Shown piece by piece: positions 44,920 through 55,560 of a stretch of 64,000 nt of DNA; position 1 is the stretch's first letter, and each line of letters starts with the position of its first letter. The position numbers and the translations under genes were made by a program. The notes beneath the pieces were generated by a model. The model was not told where the DNA came from and ran no database searches. It saw only the letters and a program-made list of their open reading frames with translations. Source of the DNA: Morinoia aosen (taxonomy: Eukaryota; Arthropoda; Malacostraca; Amphipoda; Talitridae); assembly GCA_030386875.1 (NCBI GenBank), contig CM059578.1, positions 24,723,009 through 24,787,008 of the forward strand. Direction: 5' to 3'.

Positions 44920-47630
44920 GAAATATATTACGAAATGTATTACGAGAATTAACTAGTGCTGAAATCGGAGGAAAACCTCACGCTACCTTAATACATCATA
45001 TAATGTCATCCACACAAAAAAGTAGAATAATCTATTCCTAGAAAAATGCTTAGTTGGCCGAATGATCCGAATTGTTCATTCCATGCTATATAAATGAATG
45101 ATCTCGTTTTTACTTTTATGATTGTGCAGAATTTCTATGTGATAGCACACGTGGTTACATAAACTGAAATATAAAAATACCATAAAATCGATCAATCAAT
45201 GTTAACTCAAAATAATTTTTCTCCACTCTCAGGGAGCTCATGATGTTTTGTGTTTTTTTTTATAACTTTGAAAACTTTCCTATCTTGACCGTCTCAATCA
45301 CACAGCGAGTTTAGTAAGTGCAGTGTGGAATGCACAGTGATTTAAATTGTATTGTTTTTCAGGAATAATGATTGAAAGAAAGAATGCATGTATCAAATCT
45401 TACCTAACAAATTATTTGTGCAATTAATTATACAAAATATAAAACTAACGAATTAAAGTGCAAAACTATTAAATTAAAACGATTAAACGATTTTATAATT
45501 TTAACACTGTCTACATATACTCACCAGTACCGATACCCAATTCGACATACAAGTTAATATTGCGATCATAAACCGTTACCGCTGCTCGCCAACTCAGATA
45601 AAGATGTTGGTTTGGTAACATCTGATTCAGTGTTTCAACAGTATACTATTGTGATTCAACTTTCCTGTCACAGATAAACGCACTAATATATTGCTAGCTG
45701 CATACGTATGAGCATTATACGCGTCTTGAGAAGCATTCATCCAAGGTCCATCAGTGCTTGAATGTCATCAAGCAGAACTAGAACAACGAGGTCGTTGTTC
45801 TAAGAAAACTGCCGAGATCTAGATCCGGGCTCTTGACACGCTTGACTTCAACCTTATACAAGCTTTTGTAAGGAAGGGTACGAAAATAATCTTGAAGAAT
45901 AGCTTAGCTCGCTAACACGTGTGAGTGAATTGTTCTACTTTTGAAGTTATTGGCTCACACCATTAAATTTACAAAAACGTAGACGATAGCGAGCGTAATT
46001 ATATCTACCAACTATTTTCCATTATTGTAACTCGTCTTAGACATTTCAGATGAGCGTTAAGTTTTAATATAATGAGGAAAAAGTAATGCATTCATCTTTT
46101 CATATTCGCGAGTTCTTGTAGAAGATCGTGTGATCATATGAATGTTCTAATGAATTGTAGGAATAAAATATGACAGTGTGGTTTCAAGCTAAGCCCCACA
46201 GGAAGAAAATCCGCAGTAACTGCGAGCCGCAATAATCGCACAGTCAAGCAGTGATTAATTTGTAACTCTTCCTTCAAGTCTTGCGTATTCAAGTGCTAAT
46301 TTTTCGTTTGACTTTAAATTTTCTTATCCAGTTTTCTATTAGGTAAGATGTCGGGCTTCAATGTCGCCATGAATAACTGGACATATGTAGATATAAAATA
46401 TTATACATATATCACAGCTTTGGTAAGCATGATCGATACTTTCTTCGGTCGTGTGGTTTCAATTATAATTGAATATCGTTGCAACAATGGATGGCAATCA
46501 AACCCTAGACGGCAACAAAATGTATTTGCGATGATGAAAACAGATTTTCTACACGGATTTGCTATACGTATTGCTGAAAAACCTTAACGATCTAAATACT
46601 TTGAAAGCTGGTAAATACTTCAGTTACTAATATAAGACAGAGAAATTCGCCACAGAATTTTTTACCTCCGTGTTCAGGTGTCGTCATTGTCGAAGAGATG
46701 TAACAATGACTTTAACGAATCATTCTGAATAACATAATTCTCTCTGACGAGCTGGAGACAATAGCAAAGAGCGACTTTGAATTTGATTAACACGTTAACA
46801 GCGGAGGCTTAAACTGAAGTTCAATTTTCAACTCAAATGAGAGTTAATTTTAAAAACCAATTTTTAAAATAACGAATATGAAAAAATCATGCCATTTTAA
46901 AGAATGTACACATTAAAGTGAAGTATTACAATTAATGACGCACATATGCGTCAGCTACACCCAGCAATAGACCACCAGACGTACACGTGCGTCAAGCGGC
47001 AGCGAGGTGTTAAGAAAGTGTTAGCTGTTGTAGCACAATTAGAAAATTCTAATTTATGATCATGAGCGAGAAAATTGTTTTGAAGCACACCGATGATGAG
47101 ATGAGGACTTCGTTTCGAAAAATAAAGATCTTCACTCTTCTTGCCTGGTCGACCTCCGATGTCGTTCCAGAAAATATATATTTGAAAATGTCGCGCATTG
47201 GTCGGGAATGGAGAGTTTAAAAATAAATACTTCCGTGTAGACGCTGGTTTTCCACTTCTGCTGAGCAACTACTTTTCCTGTAGAGCGATGTGCTGAGTAA
47301 AACTTGATCTTACTTGATTTCACTCATTAAGATCATATTAATTCTCAATATGATGTCTTCGAACAGGTGACGCGTGTCTCGTATGAAACCCTGAAGGCTA
47401 ATCACAGCTGTTGGCGAACCCCTCCACTGTTAAACTTCACAGAAAGCAGCGCATTGGCAATTAAATGTAATTATTATATCATCTCGTCACAGCTTCCAAA
47501 CTCAGACGCAATCTTCTCTAAAAACGAAGTGCTCCTAATACGAATATTGAAAATATACTTTATTCGATCTTCCGGACAGCCAAAGTAGGTCATTCAATCA
47601 TCTGAGAAAAAAATTGCATTAAATACGTTG
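44920..47630. other. Gene-free AT-rich region
   Basis: A 79-codon frame at 46348-46587 and others here lack homology, codon bias and splice context. I do not call a gene. Confidence 0.4.
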
Positions 47631-47639
47631 TATGAAACC

Positions 47640-47730
47640 TATTGTCAAGTTCCGGTCAGGTTCAGAGCGCTCGAAGCACGCACAGCCGCCAACGTAAATT
47701 TGAGTCTCGGACCACCGATTGAGGCACCGG
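47640..47730 (-). pseudogene. Decayed C-terminal cysteine module of gene D
   Basis: Past the stop that ends the D extension, the same frame reads SVVRDSNLRWRLC, which lines up with [15 protein letters not shown] in gene B and IVGDSNMCRACTEAC in gene C. Around 47655-47685 the next frame gives GGCACFERSE, echoing the C-FKRD part. The cysteine spacing is lost and the Arg-rich tail is absent. This is a probable relic; the alignment was made by eye. Confidence 0.5.
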
Positions 47731-48387
47731 TTATATTGAGTTGTCTTGTTCGTAGCTTCCAAATTGATGCCCGTAGCCTCCACTGGAATTTTCTTCATAT
47801 CCTCCGTAAAAACCTTGATCGAAGCCCTCGCGAGATCCTGGGCTGGTACCACCCGGTGAATTTTGTTCGTAGCCTGCCTGAAGACGACGGCCATTGCTAC
47901 CATAGAGGGCTGGACGGCGACTACCATGAAAACTTTGTTCGTTGCCACGAACGAAGTGAACGTTCTCTTCTCTCGAATTTTGCCCGTAATTTTCGTGAGA
48001 ATTTTGTTCGTTTTCTACTTGAGAATTTTCCTCGAAGTCGTCATCTGAATTTTGATTGTATTGTTTGTCCGAACTTTGTTCATGGCCTCCATTGGGTCGG
48101 AAGTCTTCGACGGAGCCTCGCCCATAGCCTTCGTAGAGTCCTAATCGGTAGCCTTTAGAAGCGATTCGTCCTGGTAATCTATCAAAATTTTGTTCGTTAT
48201 CACTATAAGAGCCTTGCCAATTCGCTACGAAGTAGCTTTGTTCGTGGCCCACAAATGAGCCTGGTCTAAATTTTCCGGGATGATTTCCCCTATCCACGTC
48301 GCGTTCAGAACTCTTATGAGAGGGAATTTTCTCAGTGGAATTTTCTCTGTAGCTTTCATTCCAATTTGGTTCGAAGGTTGAATTCAA
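47731..48387 (-). pseudogene. Frameshifted continuation of gene D
   Basis: In a different frame from the main reading frame of D. It begins where the octapeptide array stops and keeps the same style of sequence (NWNESYREN, HEQSYFVANWQGSYS, QNSDDDFEENSQ, ending GSYEQDNSI and a stop). Its low-complexity Asn/Glu/Ser/Gly/Tyr composition and final GSY match the pre-cysteine part of gene B. This shows that it was once joined to D. A one-base insertion or two-base deletion near 48385-48395 would explain the break; a short intron or a sequencing error is also possible. There is no obvious good donor at the break. Confidence 0.65.
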
Positions 48388-50024
48388 TTTGATCCATAGG
48401 TTTCATTCAAATCTTGTCCGTAGGTTTCATTCAAATCTTGTCCGTAGGTTTCATTCAAATCTTGTCCGTAGGTTTCATTCAAATCTTGTCCGTAGGTTTC
48501 ATTCAAATCTTGTCCGTAGGTTTCATTCAAATCTTGTCCGTAGGTTTCATTCAAATCTTGTCCGTAGGTTTCATTCAAATCTTGTCCGTAGGTTTCATTC
48601 AAATCTTGTCCGTAGGTTTCATTCAAATCTTGTCCGTAGTTTTCATTCAAATCTTGTCCGTACGTTTCATTCAAATCTCGTCCGTAGGTTTCATTCAAAT
48701 CTTGTCCGTAGGTTTCATTCAAATCTTGTCCGTAGGTTTCATTCAAATCTCGTCCGTAGGTTTCATTCAAATCTTGTCCGTAGGTTTCATTCAAATTTTG
48801 ATCGTACGTTCCATTCAAATTTTGTTCGTAGCTTACAGGTGAATTTGACCTGTAGCTTTCATTGAAATATCCTCCATGAATTCCATCAATGTTTTCGCCA
48901 CGACTTTCGGTCAAATTTTGAGCATAGCTTTCATTCAGATTATGCTCAAACCCATCATCGGTGCTCACTCTGTAGTACCAACTGCTACCTCTTCCGTCTC
49001 GCATATGGTTTTCAAAACTTCGGGGAGAATTATAGGAATTTTGTCCGCTGCCTTCCATGAAGTCACTTTCGTTGTCGCCATGAGGGCTACTTCCACTGCC
49101 TTCTTCTGAGCTGCGTTCGTTGCTGCGATCTGAACCATCTCCGCTCCCTTCATCTGGGTCGTTTTCTTTGCTTTCATCCGGGTCATTTTCTATGCTTTCA
49201 TCTGGGCCACTTCCATTTCTTTCATCTGGGCCATTTTCTATGCTCTCATCTGGGCCATTTTCTCTGCTTTCATCTGGGCCATTTTCTCTGCTTTCATCTG
49301 GGTCATTTTCTCTGCTTTCATCTGGGTCATTTTCTATGCTTTCATCTGGGCCATTTTCTGTGCTTCCATCTGGGCCATTTTCTGTGCTTCCATCTGGGTC
49401 ATTTTGGTTGATTTCATCTGAACCATTTTCTATGCTTCCATCTGGACCATCTTCTTTGCTCTCATCTGAGCCACCTTCATTACTTTCATCTGGGCCATTT
49501 TCTTTGCTTATATCTGAACCAAGTTCGTTTCGTTCATCTGAGCTAATTTCATTAGTTTCATCTGAGGTAATAATCGTATTTTCATTGAAGCTATTTACTC
49601 TATTTCTACGCAAGTCGCGGTGATTTCTCCTCTTTAATCCATATTCGTTACTTTCATCTGATCCACTTTCGTCGCTCTCATCCGATCCACTTTCGTCACT
49701 TTCGTCACTCCCATGTGAGACTCGGGAGTGTCTTCTAGAAGTTCCTGCATATCGTAACGCACGATTGCTACGACGGAATCTTTTTCCATCTGAAACATCA
49801 CTCAGCTCTTCAAGGCTTATTGGGCGATTATGAACGCTTACCCCCGGCACAAATTTCAATGCATTCGACTGTGAATTTGCAATCTCTTCTGAAGAAACTT
49901 CGCCCCATGTTGCCTCTTGGCCGAGAATTGGACTTTGAGGAACTGTTGCATGGTCACTTGCTACTTCTTCGGCGAGCCAGCAGTACTGTAGCACCATCAA
50001 TGAGAATATTCTTACTAGCGTCAT
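48384..50024 (-). CDS. Gene D: secreted family member with acidic and N-glycosylation octapeptide arrays, 546 aa
   Basis: Opposite strand to A-C. ATG at 50024. The signal peptide (LVRIFSLMVLQYCWLAEEVAS) is followed by a propeptide with FVPGVS (58-63) and KRFRR|SNRALRYAG, the furin-type site at 82-85. The RFRRS core is identical to gene C. The mature part starts with Ser/Asp/Glu (SDESDESG), then an octapeptide array ENGPDESR (about 180-290, 24-bp units) and a linker. It ends with about 18 units of YGQDLNET, nearly all with an N-x-T sequon. The frame stops inside the array end (YGSN-stop), while homologous sequence continues in another frame (47731-48387). So D is either truncated, a recent pseudogene, or broken by an assembly error. 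Function unknown; a glycosylated acidic secretion is inferred. Confidence 0.82.
   Translation of the reverse strand: MTLVRIFSLMVLQYCWLAEEVASDHATVPQSPILGQEATWGEVSSEEIANSQSNALKFVPGVSVHNRPISLEELSDVSDGKRFRRSNRALRYAGTSRRHSRVSHGSDESDESGSDESDESGSDESNEYGLKRRNHRDLRRNRVNSFNENTIITSDETNEISSDERNELGSDISKENGPDESNEGGSDESKEDGPDGSIENGSDEINQNDPDGSTENGPDGSTENGPDESIENDPDESRENDPDESRENGPDESRENGPDESIENGPDERNGSGPDESIENDPDESKENDPDEGSGDGSDRSNERSSEEGSGSSPHGDNESDFMEGSGQNSYNSPRSFENHMRDGRGSSWYYRVSTDDGFEHNLNESYAQNLTESRGENIDGIHGGYFNESYRSNSPVSYEQNLNGTYDQNLNETYGQDLNETYGRDLNETYGQDLNETYGQDLNETYGRDLNETYGQDLNENYGQDLNETYGQDLNETYGQDLNETYGQDLNETYGQDLNETYGQDLNETYGQDLNETYGQDLNETYGQDLNETYGQDLNETYGSN
48398..48835 (-). repeat. 24-bp array coding YGQDLNET
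   Basis: About 18 direct units; on the plus strand taggtttcattcaaatcttg plus tccg. Most are identical. Variants (cgtccg, tttgatcg, agttttc) gather at the 5' end of the coding strand, so the last ten or so units are the youngest. Confidence 0.95.
49140..49565 (-). repeat. 24-bp array coding ENGPDESR-type octapeptides
   Basis: About 17 diverged units; on the plus strand gctttcatctgggccatttt plus ctat or ctct. Same unit length as the other array of gene D but unrelated sequence. Confidence 0.9.
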
Positions 50025-50309
50025 AGTTTTTTTCTAGTTCAATGGTCGGTCTGAAATTTGCAGCACCTTTATTGCGAAAAATGGACTAGAAAATCTTTCT
50101 CGCTAATGAAATGTTCACTCATTCACGTATTCCGTCGTAGCTATTAAAGATCGTCGCTCAACATGGGTTTTTGAATTGAGGATGCTTTCATCTTCAGGCG
50201 TTCATTGAAGACAGACGCAGTTGAGCAGCACTGGGTCACTTGATGCTGAGGCTGCTTGATCGCTAATGCAGAGGTGATCCAACACCATGCTCTACACTGG
50301 CTTGGTGAC
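50025..50309. other. 5' flank of gene D
   Basis: The promoter must lie here or beyond, but I found no TATA/initiator arrangement like those of genes B and C. Confidence 0.4.
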
Positions 50310-51140
50310 GATGCCGAGGGCGCCTCTTCAGATGAATACCGAGTATTGCGTCGTATGTGCTGTTATTTCCCTTGAGACTTGGGACGTCCCCAATATGGGG
50401 AGCCACCTCCAAAAGGGATGCGTATTGCCTCGTGGACCCTGATATTTTCCTAATGAACAGGACAGTCAATGTTGAAACGCTCTTATAAACATCTTAAGTT
50501 TTAGGCGCTCTTATTTCCCTCGAGACTAAGGATGTTCCTATTATTGGAAGCCGCTTCCAAAAGGGATGCGTATTGCGTCGTATACCGTGATAGTTTCCTA
50601 GTAACCAGGACTACAGTCAATGTTGAAACGCTCATGTAAACACAGTTTTGAGACGCATACGCTTTTATTTTTATTCAACGTTCATATTATTGGAAGCCGC
50701 GTCAAAAAGGGTTGCGTATTGCGTCGTTCAGCCTGATATTTTTCTAATGACTAGGGCTACAGTTAATATTGAGAAGCTCATGTGGTAGAATAAACAAAGT
50801 TTTGAGTCGTGTGCACAGCTATTTTCGAGGCTCAGCACTTCACCAGCTTCACATTGCTCGTACGAAAGAAATATAAACAATGAGTATTAAGTTGCATGCT
50901 TAATGTGTTATTTGTGACTATGGACTCCAGTCAAATTAAGGAGATTTGATCAGAATAATCAAAATATGAGTATTTTAGTCTTGCACGTATGAGCTGGGAT
51001 TTTCCTCCTCGATCAGGGCGCCAACCAAAATTGGAAGCCTTGTTCGAAAGGATGAACTCTGAGTATTGTATCATATACCTTATTAGTTTCCTCCATTATT
51101 AGGACTTGAGCTAGATTAGTCCTCATTTGGAAACAGAAAT
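50310..51140. repeat. About 150-165-bp tandem repeat (3 units and one outlier)
   Basis: Units contain ggaagccgcttccaaaaggg, atgcgtattgcgtcgtat, tttcctaatga and agtcaatgttgaaacgctca. Starts are near 50395, 50545 and 50690. A more diverged unit lies at about 51030-51140. Confidence 0.85.
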
Positions 51141-52620
51141 GCAGCTTCTGACAGTAGTCCCACTCGACATCCCTAGTCATAAACTAGTAGAATGTCGACT
51201 AGTAGAACGTGTATGGACTCGTCAAGTAGAGACCAAGGGTTTCTTCTCAACTGAATTAAGTTAGCATTGTGGGCTGACGATAATGAAACGGTGAGTGTAC
51301 TTCTGCTCCTGTATAGTAATGTAATCAAATACAATATATTTATATCTACAAGCATACAATATGTTATACTTTCCCTATTTCTTTGAATTGAATTACAGAT
51401 GTAGTTAGCCTACCACATTTTTTATAAAAAGTACATGCAAAATCTAAACCATTTTGGTCATGTGGGATGAATGAATGTAGTCCTTCAACCGATAAGCTCA
51501 TCAATAAAAGGTTTGAACAATCTGCACACTCAAGATATACCGTCAAAAGTGTTCATTGAATATTTTCTGAAATACTACGGATTAATTTTCTTTAAAAATG
51601 TACTGCACTCCTCGTAGAATTAAGTGACCTTCTTTAGAAGAGTAACGGCGTTTAGCTGTAATGACTGTATTTTCTATGCTATGCCTGAGATTACTTTTCA
51701 ATTCAGATGGTTGCTGTAAAATTATATAATCACTCAACATGTCATGGCATAAACAATTTTAACTACTGATTTTTATGGTGTTTAAGTATTATCACTCCAT
51801 GGAAAGTAATAGTTATAATCGTCTACATTGCGGGCTTTCACTCGAAAGTGCGTGTTTATTTTTATTGATCTAAAAAATTACTCAGAGTTAGCTTCATGGG
51901 ACCATAACATAGTATATTTTAATTCTTCAAATTATTAAATGCTGTGTGAGACTTCTATGTTTCATATATTATGGTTTGTTATTATACCGTCAACTCCGTG
52001 ATCACCTGATACCGAAGTCTAGAAACGCGATCGTCCACATGCAAATCGATTGCAGATTCTACGAATAAAATGCAGTTAGTTATGAGTTTACTAATCAGAA
52101 TTTTAGTAATCTATTTCGTGGCAACACACTACGTTACGTTCCTGCGTCTTTGCTGGAAAAGTGAGGTGCACTCTGTCTCCAGATGAACATTCTGAAAGCC
52201 GACAAGGGACTGTGGGAAAAGTAAAACATTTCCATAGAAATACACGTTTATGAAGCCGATACATCAGCTGCTGAGTCGAAAGTAAAGAATGATGACGAAA
52301 AATACTTTCAGGATAATGAAATTTCAAATCATTTTTATAGATGCTACAATGAACGCTCTGCGACAAACCTCGCATGAAATACAATATCTGCATAACTTTC
52401 AGAAATAATCTGATGATAGGGTCGAGTACTGGTAGGTCTCTAGAGTATATCGAAGCAGAACTACAATCAATTCACAACATCGAACGCATAACTTACAATT
52501 CACTAATAGAACTGTAGCATAATATTACATTTATATAAAACCTCATCATGCTTCTACGAGAACGGGAAGAACAAACAATGTACAGTTTGGGAAGACCGAT
52601 GAGTTGACTGCTACATCGGA
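51141..52620. other. Gene-free AT-rich region
   Basis: No feature recognised. Confidence 0.4.
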
Positions 52621-52730
52621 GCCCAGTCAAACTTTTTTGCCGGAGCATGCATGTTTTTCGCCGCCTAAGCGATTTAATTACTTGGGTGGCGAAAAACACC
52701 CATGCAGGCGGTGAAAAAGTTAAACTGGGA
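52621..52730. mobile_element. Imperfect hairpin, MITE-like
   Basis: Arms of about 45 bp (52621-52665 and 52686-52730), cccagt-aaactttttt at one end against agttaaactggg at the other, and tgtttttcgcc against ggcgaaaaaca inside. A loop of about 20 bases separates them. No other copy is seen in the window. Confidence 0.6.
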
Positions 52731-54395
52731 GCTCATCAACGATGAAGCGGACGATGAACTGGTCTATTTCGAACATCATCACCTCGTTTCAGTTATTTTG
52801 CAGTGACGTCACAAACTCAAAATGGCTGTTTGTAAGCCACTGATGAAGACAATCAAGATGGCTCGAGAATATCGCCTGTTAACTTTTGTTGCTTCACGTT
52901 ACCGCCTCTGTCGTTCGCGATCAGGACAGGACAACCTAGGGCGTTTTCTTTGGCGTCATAACTTGAGCGCCCTCTAATCATCAGTCATAATCTGTAAAAA
53001 AAAAAACATACATGCATTGAATAAAATCACAACAAATTCACAAAATTGCTCTTCAGGGAATCAAATTAGTTCTTTAAAATGATTTTATAGTTTTTCTTTG
53101 TTATTGTCTTTATGGCATATTCTACTAGGTATTTCACAAATTTTATATTGGGCTCTGCATACTACGATGAGTTTCAGTTACCAGGAATTATCTTCAATTT
53201 TATGCGTTCTAAATTATTTTTAACTTCTGTACATTCCAATGTGCCATCAAATATATTTCCATTATTTTCTACTCTTTCACACGCTTTCAGGTATTCAACA
53301 TTTTTATAATTAGTGTATTTTAATACTCTGTTCTTTCCCGACACAGAATTTTCATTGTATGTTCAACAGCTCACGGTTCAGATTTTGAACTGATGTGAAT
53401 ATCGGTCGTCCTTAACATGCTTTGCGGTCAGAGATTGTGCGTAACTTGATCACCGAAGTGCTTCCCACAAGCAAACAAAGACGCCTTTGTTACAGTCGCT
53501 TTCGGGTCATGATGTCCCGAGTGACAGGGTACAGTAGGATCTGACGGTGACCTAATATTTAAATAATGCGTTTTTACTCACTTTAAAGTGTAATTAGAAC
53601 TGACAGAGTAGAGATGTTTATAACAATCACATCCGTAAGGTGAACAATGGGATTGAAAGCCATGAGCAGGCAAAGAAACAATTTAATTTAGACCCAATTG
53701 CTTGCCTGTAACCGTATTTGAAAACCGTGGTATTTTAGTTGATTATATTATCAGTTAATTGAATTTCTCTACAAGTACGGCCAAATCAATTATGGTCAAT
53801 TTTGTATCTTCACACTGCTTTTAGCGATCGCATATTTTCCTCACTCAATAACGACATCTTTGCTGCGAGTGAAATCTAGCGCGAAAAGTGTGATTTTCTT
53901 AGTATCGTAATTTGAATCCCCTTCGTAATCGGAATTCCTTAATATCGACCTGAAATTCCTAATATCGTCACCCAGTTGTTGTAAACCTTATAGATTCGCC
54001 TGCAGACTAAATTAATTAAGACTCATTGTCTTAAACGTACGGTCTTTCATGAATTGCCATGCGCTGAATATGATTTTTGCGATGTGAATTTTCAAATTCA
54101 GAGTTCAAGTTACTTCAACGAGATTACTTTATACTTCTAAGTACGTAATGATGTTTTGCAATTTTGAGTTATGGAACCAATAAAAGAAAAAAATAATATT
54201 ATAAGCAGTCAGAATCAACACCACCTGTTTAGAACCTATCTTGAGCATAACAGCTAGCCATATCACATAGTCATCATGAACACAATTATTATATCTGGTT
54301 ACAAACTGAGCGTCTTCTGTCTTACTGCCTAATTTAAAAGCTTGTCGATCACTGCAGCAGATATCAGGAAATTGTTTTGATAAGAACTTGGGTAT
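52731..54395. other. Gene-free region
   Basis: No feature recognised. Confidence 0.4.
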
Positions 54396-54575
54396 TACGA
54401 TATGGGTTTACGACATGGGTATTACAGTATGAATATTCCGACATGGGTATTACGATACTCATGCGTGTGTATCAACTAAGGATCCTTACTTTACGATATT
54501 TTAAAAACCAAGGTTGAGCGTTTTGTATCATCATTATTGGAAATAAACTGTTTTTCTTTTCTTTCTTTTCTTCTC
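54396..54575 (+). mobile_element. (CTTT)-tailed retroposon 3' end, second full copy
   Basis: Matches 17531-17693 from gacatgggtattac to ggaaataaactgtttttctt. The phrase acatgggtattac is repeated three times just before it. Confidence 0.65.
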
Positions 54576-55235
54576 GGTTGAGATGACAAGTGTGGTCGCA
54601 GACGAGTGTACGCGCCACGTGCGTAGGTGGCCCACAAGGTTGGCTGTGGGATGGGCACGCTAATCCATCGCACGGCCTCAGTTCTGGACTTCCAGCTAAA
54701 GCAGGAAGGTTGAGTGGAACAGCTGGTCTTACTTGAAATCTAAGCATATGCTCTTCAAATTCGATCTATTTGAGTAATAAGTTACGTTCGTACTCTCTCT
54801 GAACCGAGTACACGTGCATGATTTTTCACTTGAAAATTAGCCTCTAAATCTAATGTAGCGAGGAAATGATTTGCAATTGGTTTGTTCCCAAATATGTACT
54901 CCTAGCACAAATCTACTGAGTGAATTGTGTGAATAAAAATTTTCAACAAATACTAAACTGTGCATTGTCAGTTCAAATTTGAAAATTCCTCTATGTCTGT
55001 TAATCATTTCGTTCATTACCTTATAACGACCAAGATTATTAATTAAGCAGTTATGTTGTCTTTCAGTGCGATATCGAATGAAAGTTTCACCCATGTGATT
55101 TATTGCTTCCAGTGATAGTAGAACGAAATTCAACTCATTAAAAATTGAGATCAATAACAGTGTAGCAACTTTTTGTGGAAAAACTTTCCCCATCCCCACC
55201 AAAGAAAAAGCGAAACCGTGCTGAAATCCATCAAT
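54576..55235. other. Unassigned, with a GC-richer block
   Basis: Bases 54580-54720 are noticeably GC-rich and directly follow the retroposon tail. They contain gtggcccacaaggttggctg. A minus frame through them shows no domain. The rest is AT-rich. Confidence 0.4.
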
Positions 55236-55475
55236 ATGGAGAGCAATTCCAGATGGAGAGTAACTGCTGGGATCATCATCACATTGTTATGCATCGGCAT
55301 AGTATCATACGCAGTTTTGCGAGCCCTGACCATCGCCCCAAGAACGTATCCTGCCGAGCTGGAGGTCCCCTACTGCCACGACCCGGACACCAAGATCATT
55401 TTAACTCCAAATGAGCGACCCAGCGGAGCTTACTTGCAAGCTCTGGACACCGGGTGCCACCAGCCCGAGGAATGA
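55236..55475 (+). CDS. Small single-pass membrane protein or terminal exon, 79 aa
   Basis: Frame from ATG 55236. Residues 1-9 are polar (MESNSRWRV), about 10-31 form one membrane segment (AGIIITLLCIGIVSYAVL), then LTIAPRTYPAELEVPYCHDP and a tail with two cysteines in total (47 and 74), ending CHQPEE. Codon use is GC-rich at third positions, unlike the flanks and like the monooxygenase exons, which is the main evidence that it is coding. Only six bases separate a catccccaccaaag acceptor-like sequence from a further upstream in-frame stretch, so it may be the last exon of a longer gene. I do not recognise the family. Confidence 0.55.
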   Translation: MESNSRWRVTAGIIITLLCIGIVSYAVLRALTIAPRTYPAELEVPYCHDPDTKIILTPNERPSGAYLQALDTGCHQPEE

Positions 55476-55476
55476 T

Positions 55477-55560
55477 GATGCTGATGATGATGATTATTAT
55501 TATTATAATTATTATTATTATTATTATTATGATTGTAATGATTATTGTTATGGTTATGAT
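55477..55560. repeat. GAT/TAT trinucleotide repeat
   Basis: gatgatgatgat running into attattattattattatt, immediately after the stop codon of the 55236 frame. Confidence 0.9.

Noticed and set aside
46348..46587. 79-codon frame starting MSGFNVAMNN
   Set aside because: AT-rich codons, no domain, no splice or promoter context; length is within chance.
48398..48835. CRISPR-like array
   Set aside because: The units are contiguous 24-bp direct repeats without spacers, and they lie within a eukaryotic coding frame.
48389..49623. Plus-strand frames of repeated HSNLVRRF, QILSVGFI and LLSSGPFS type
   Set aside because: They are antisense readings of the 24-bp arrays of gene D, which itself has a signal peptide, furin site and paralogs.
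54472..54747. Minus-strand frame with Pro/Cys-rich peptide
   Set aside because: Runs through a retroposon tail and a small GC-rich block; no signal peptide, domain or second copy.
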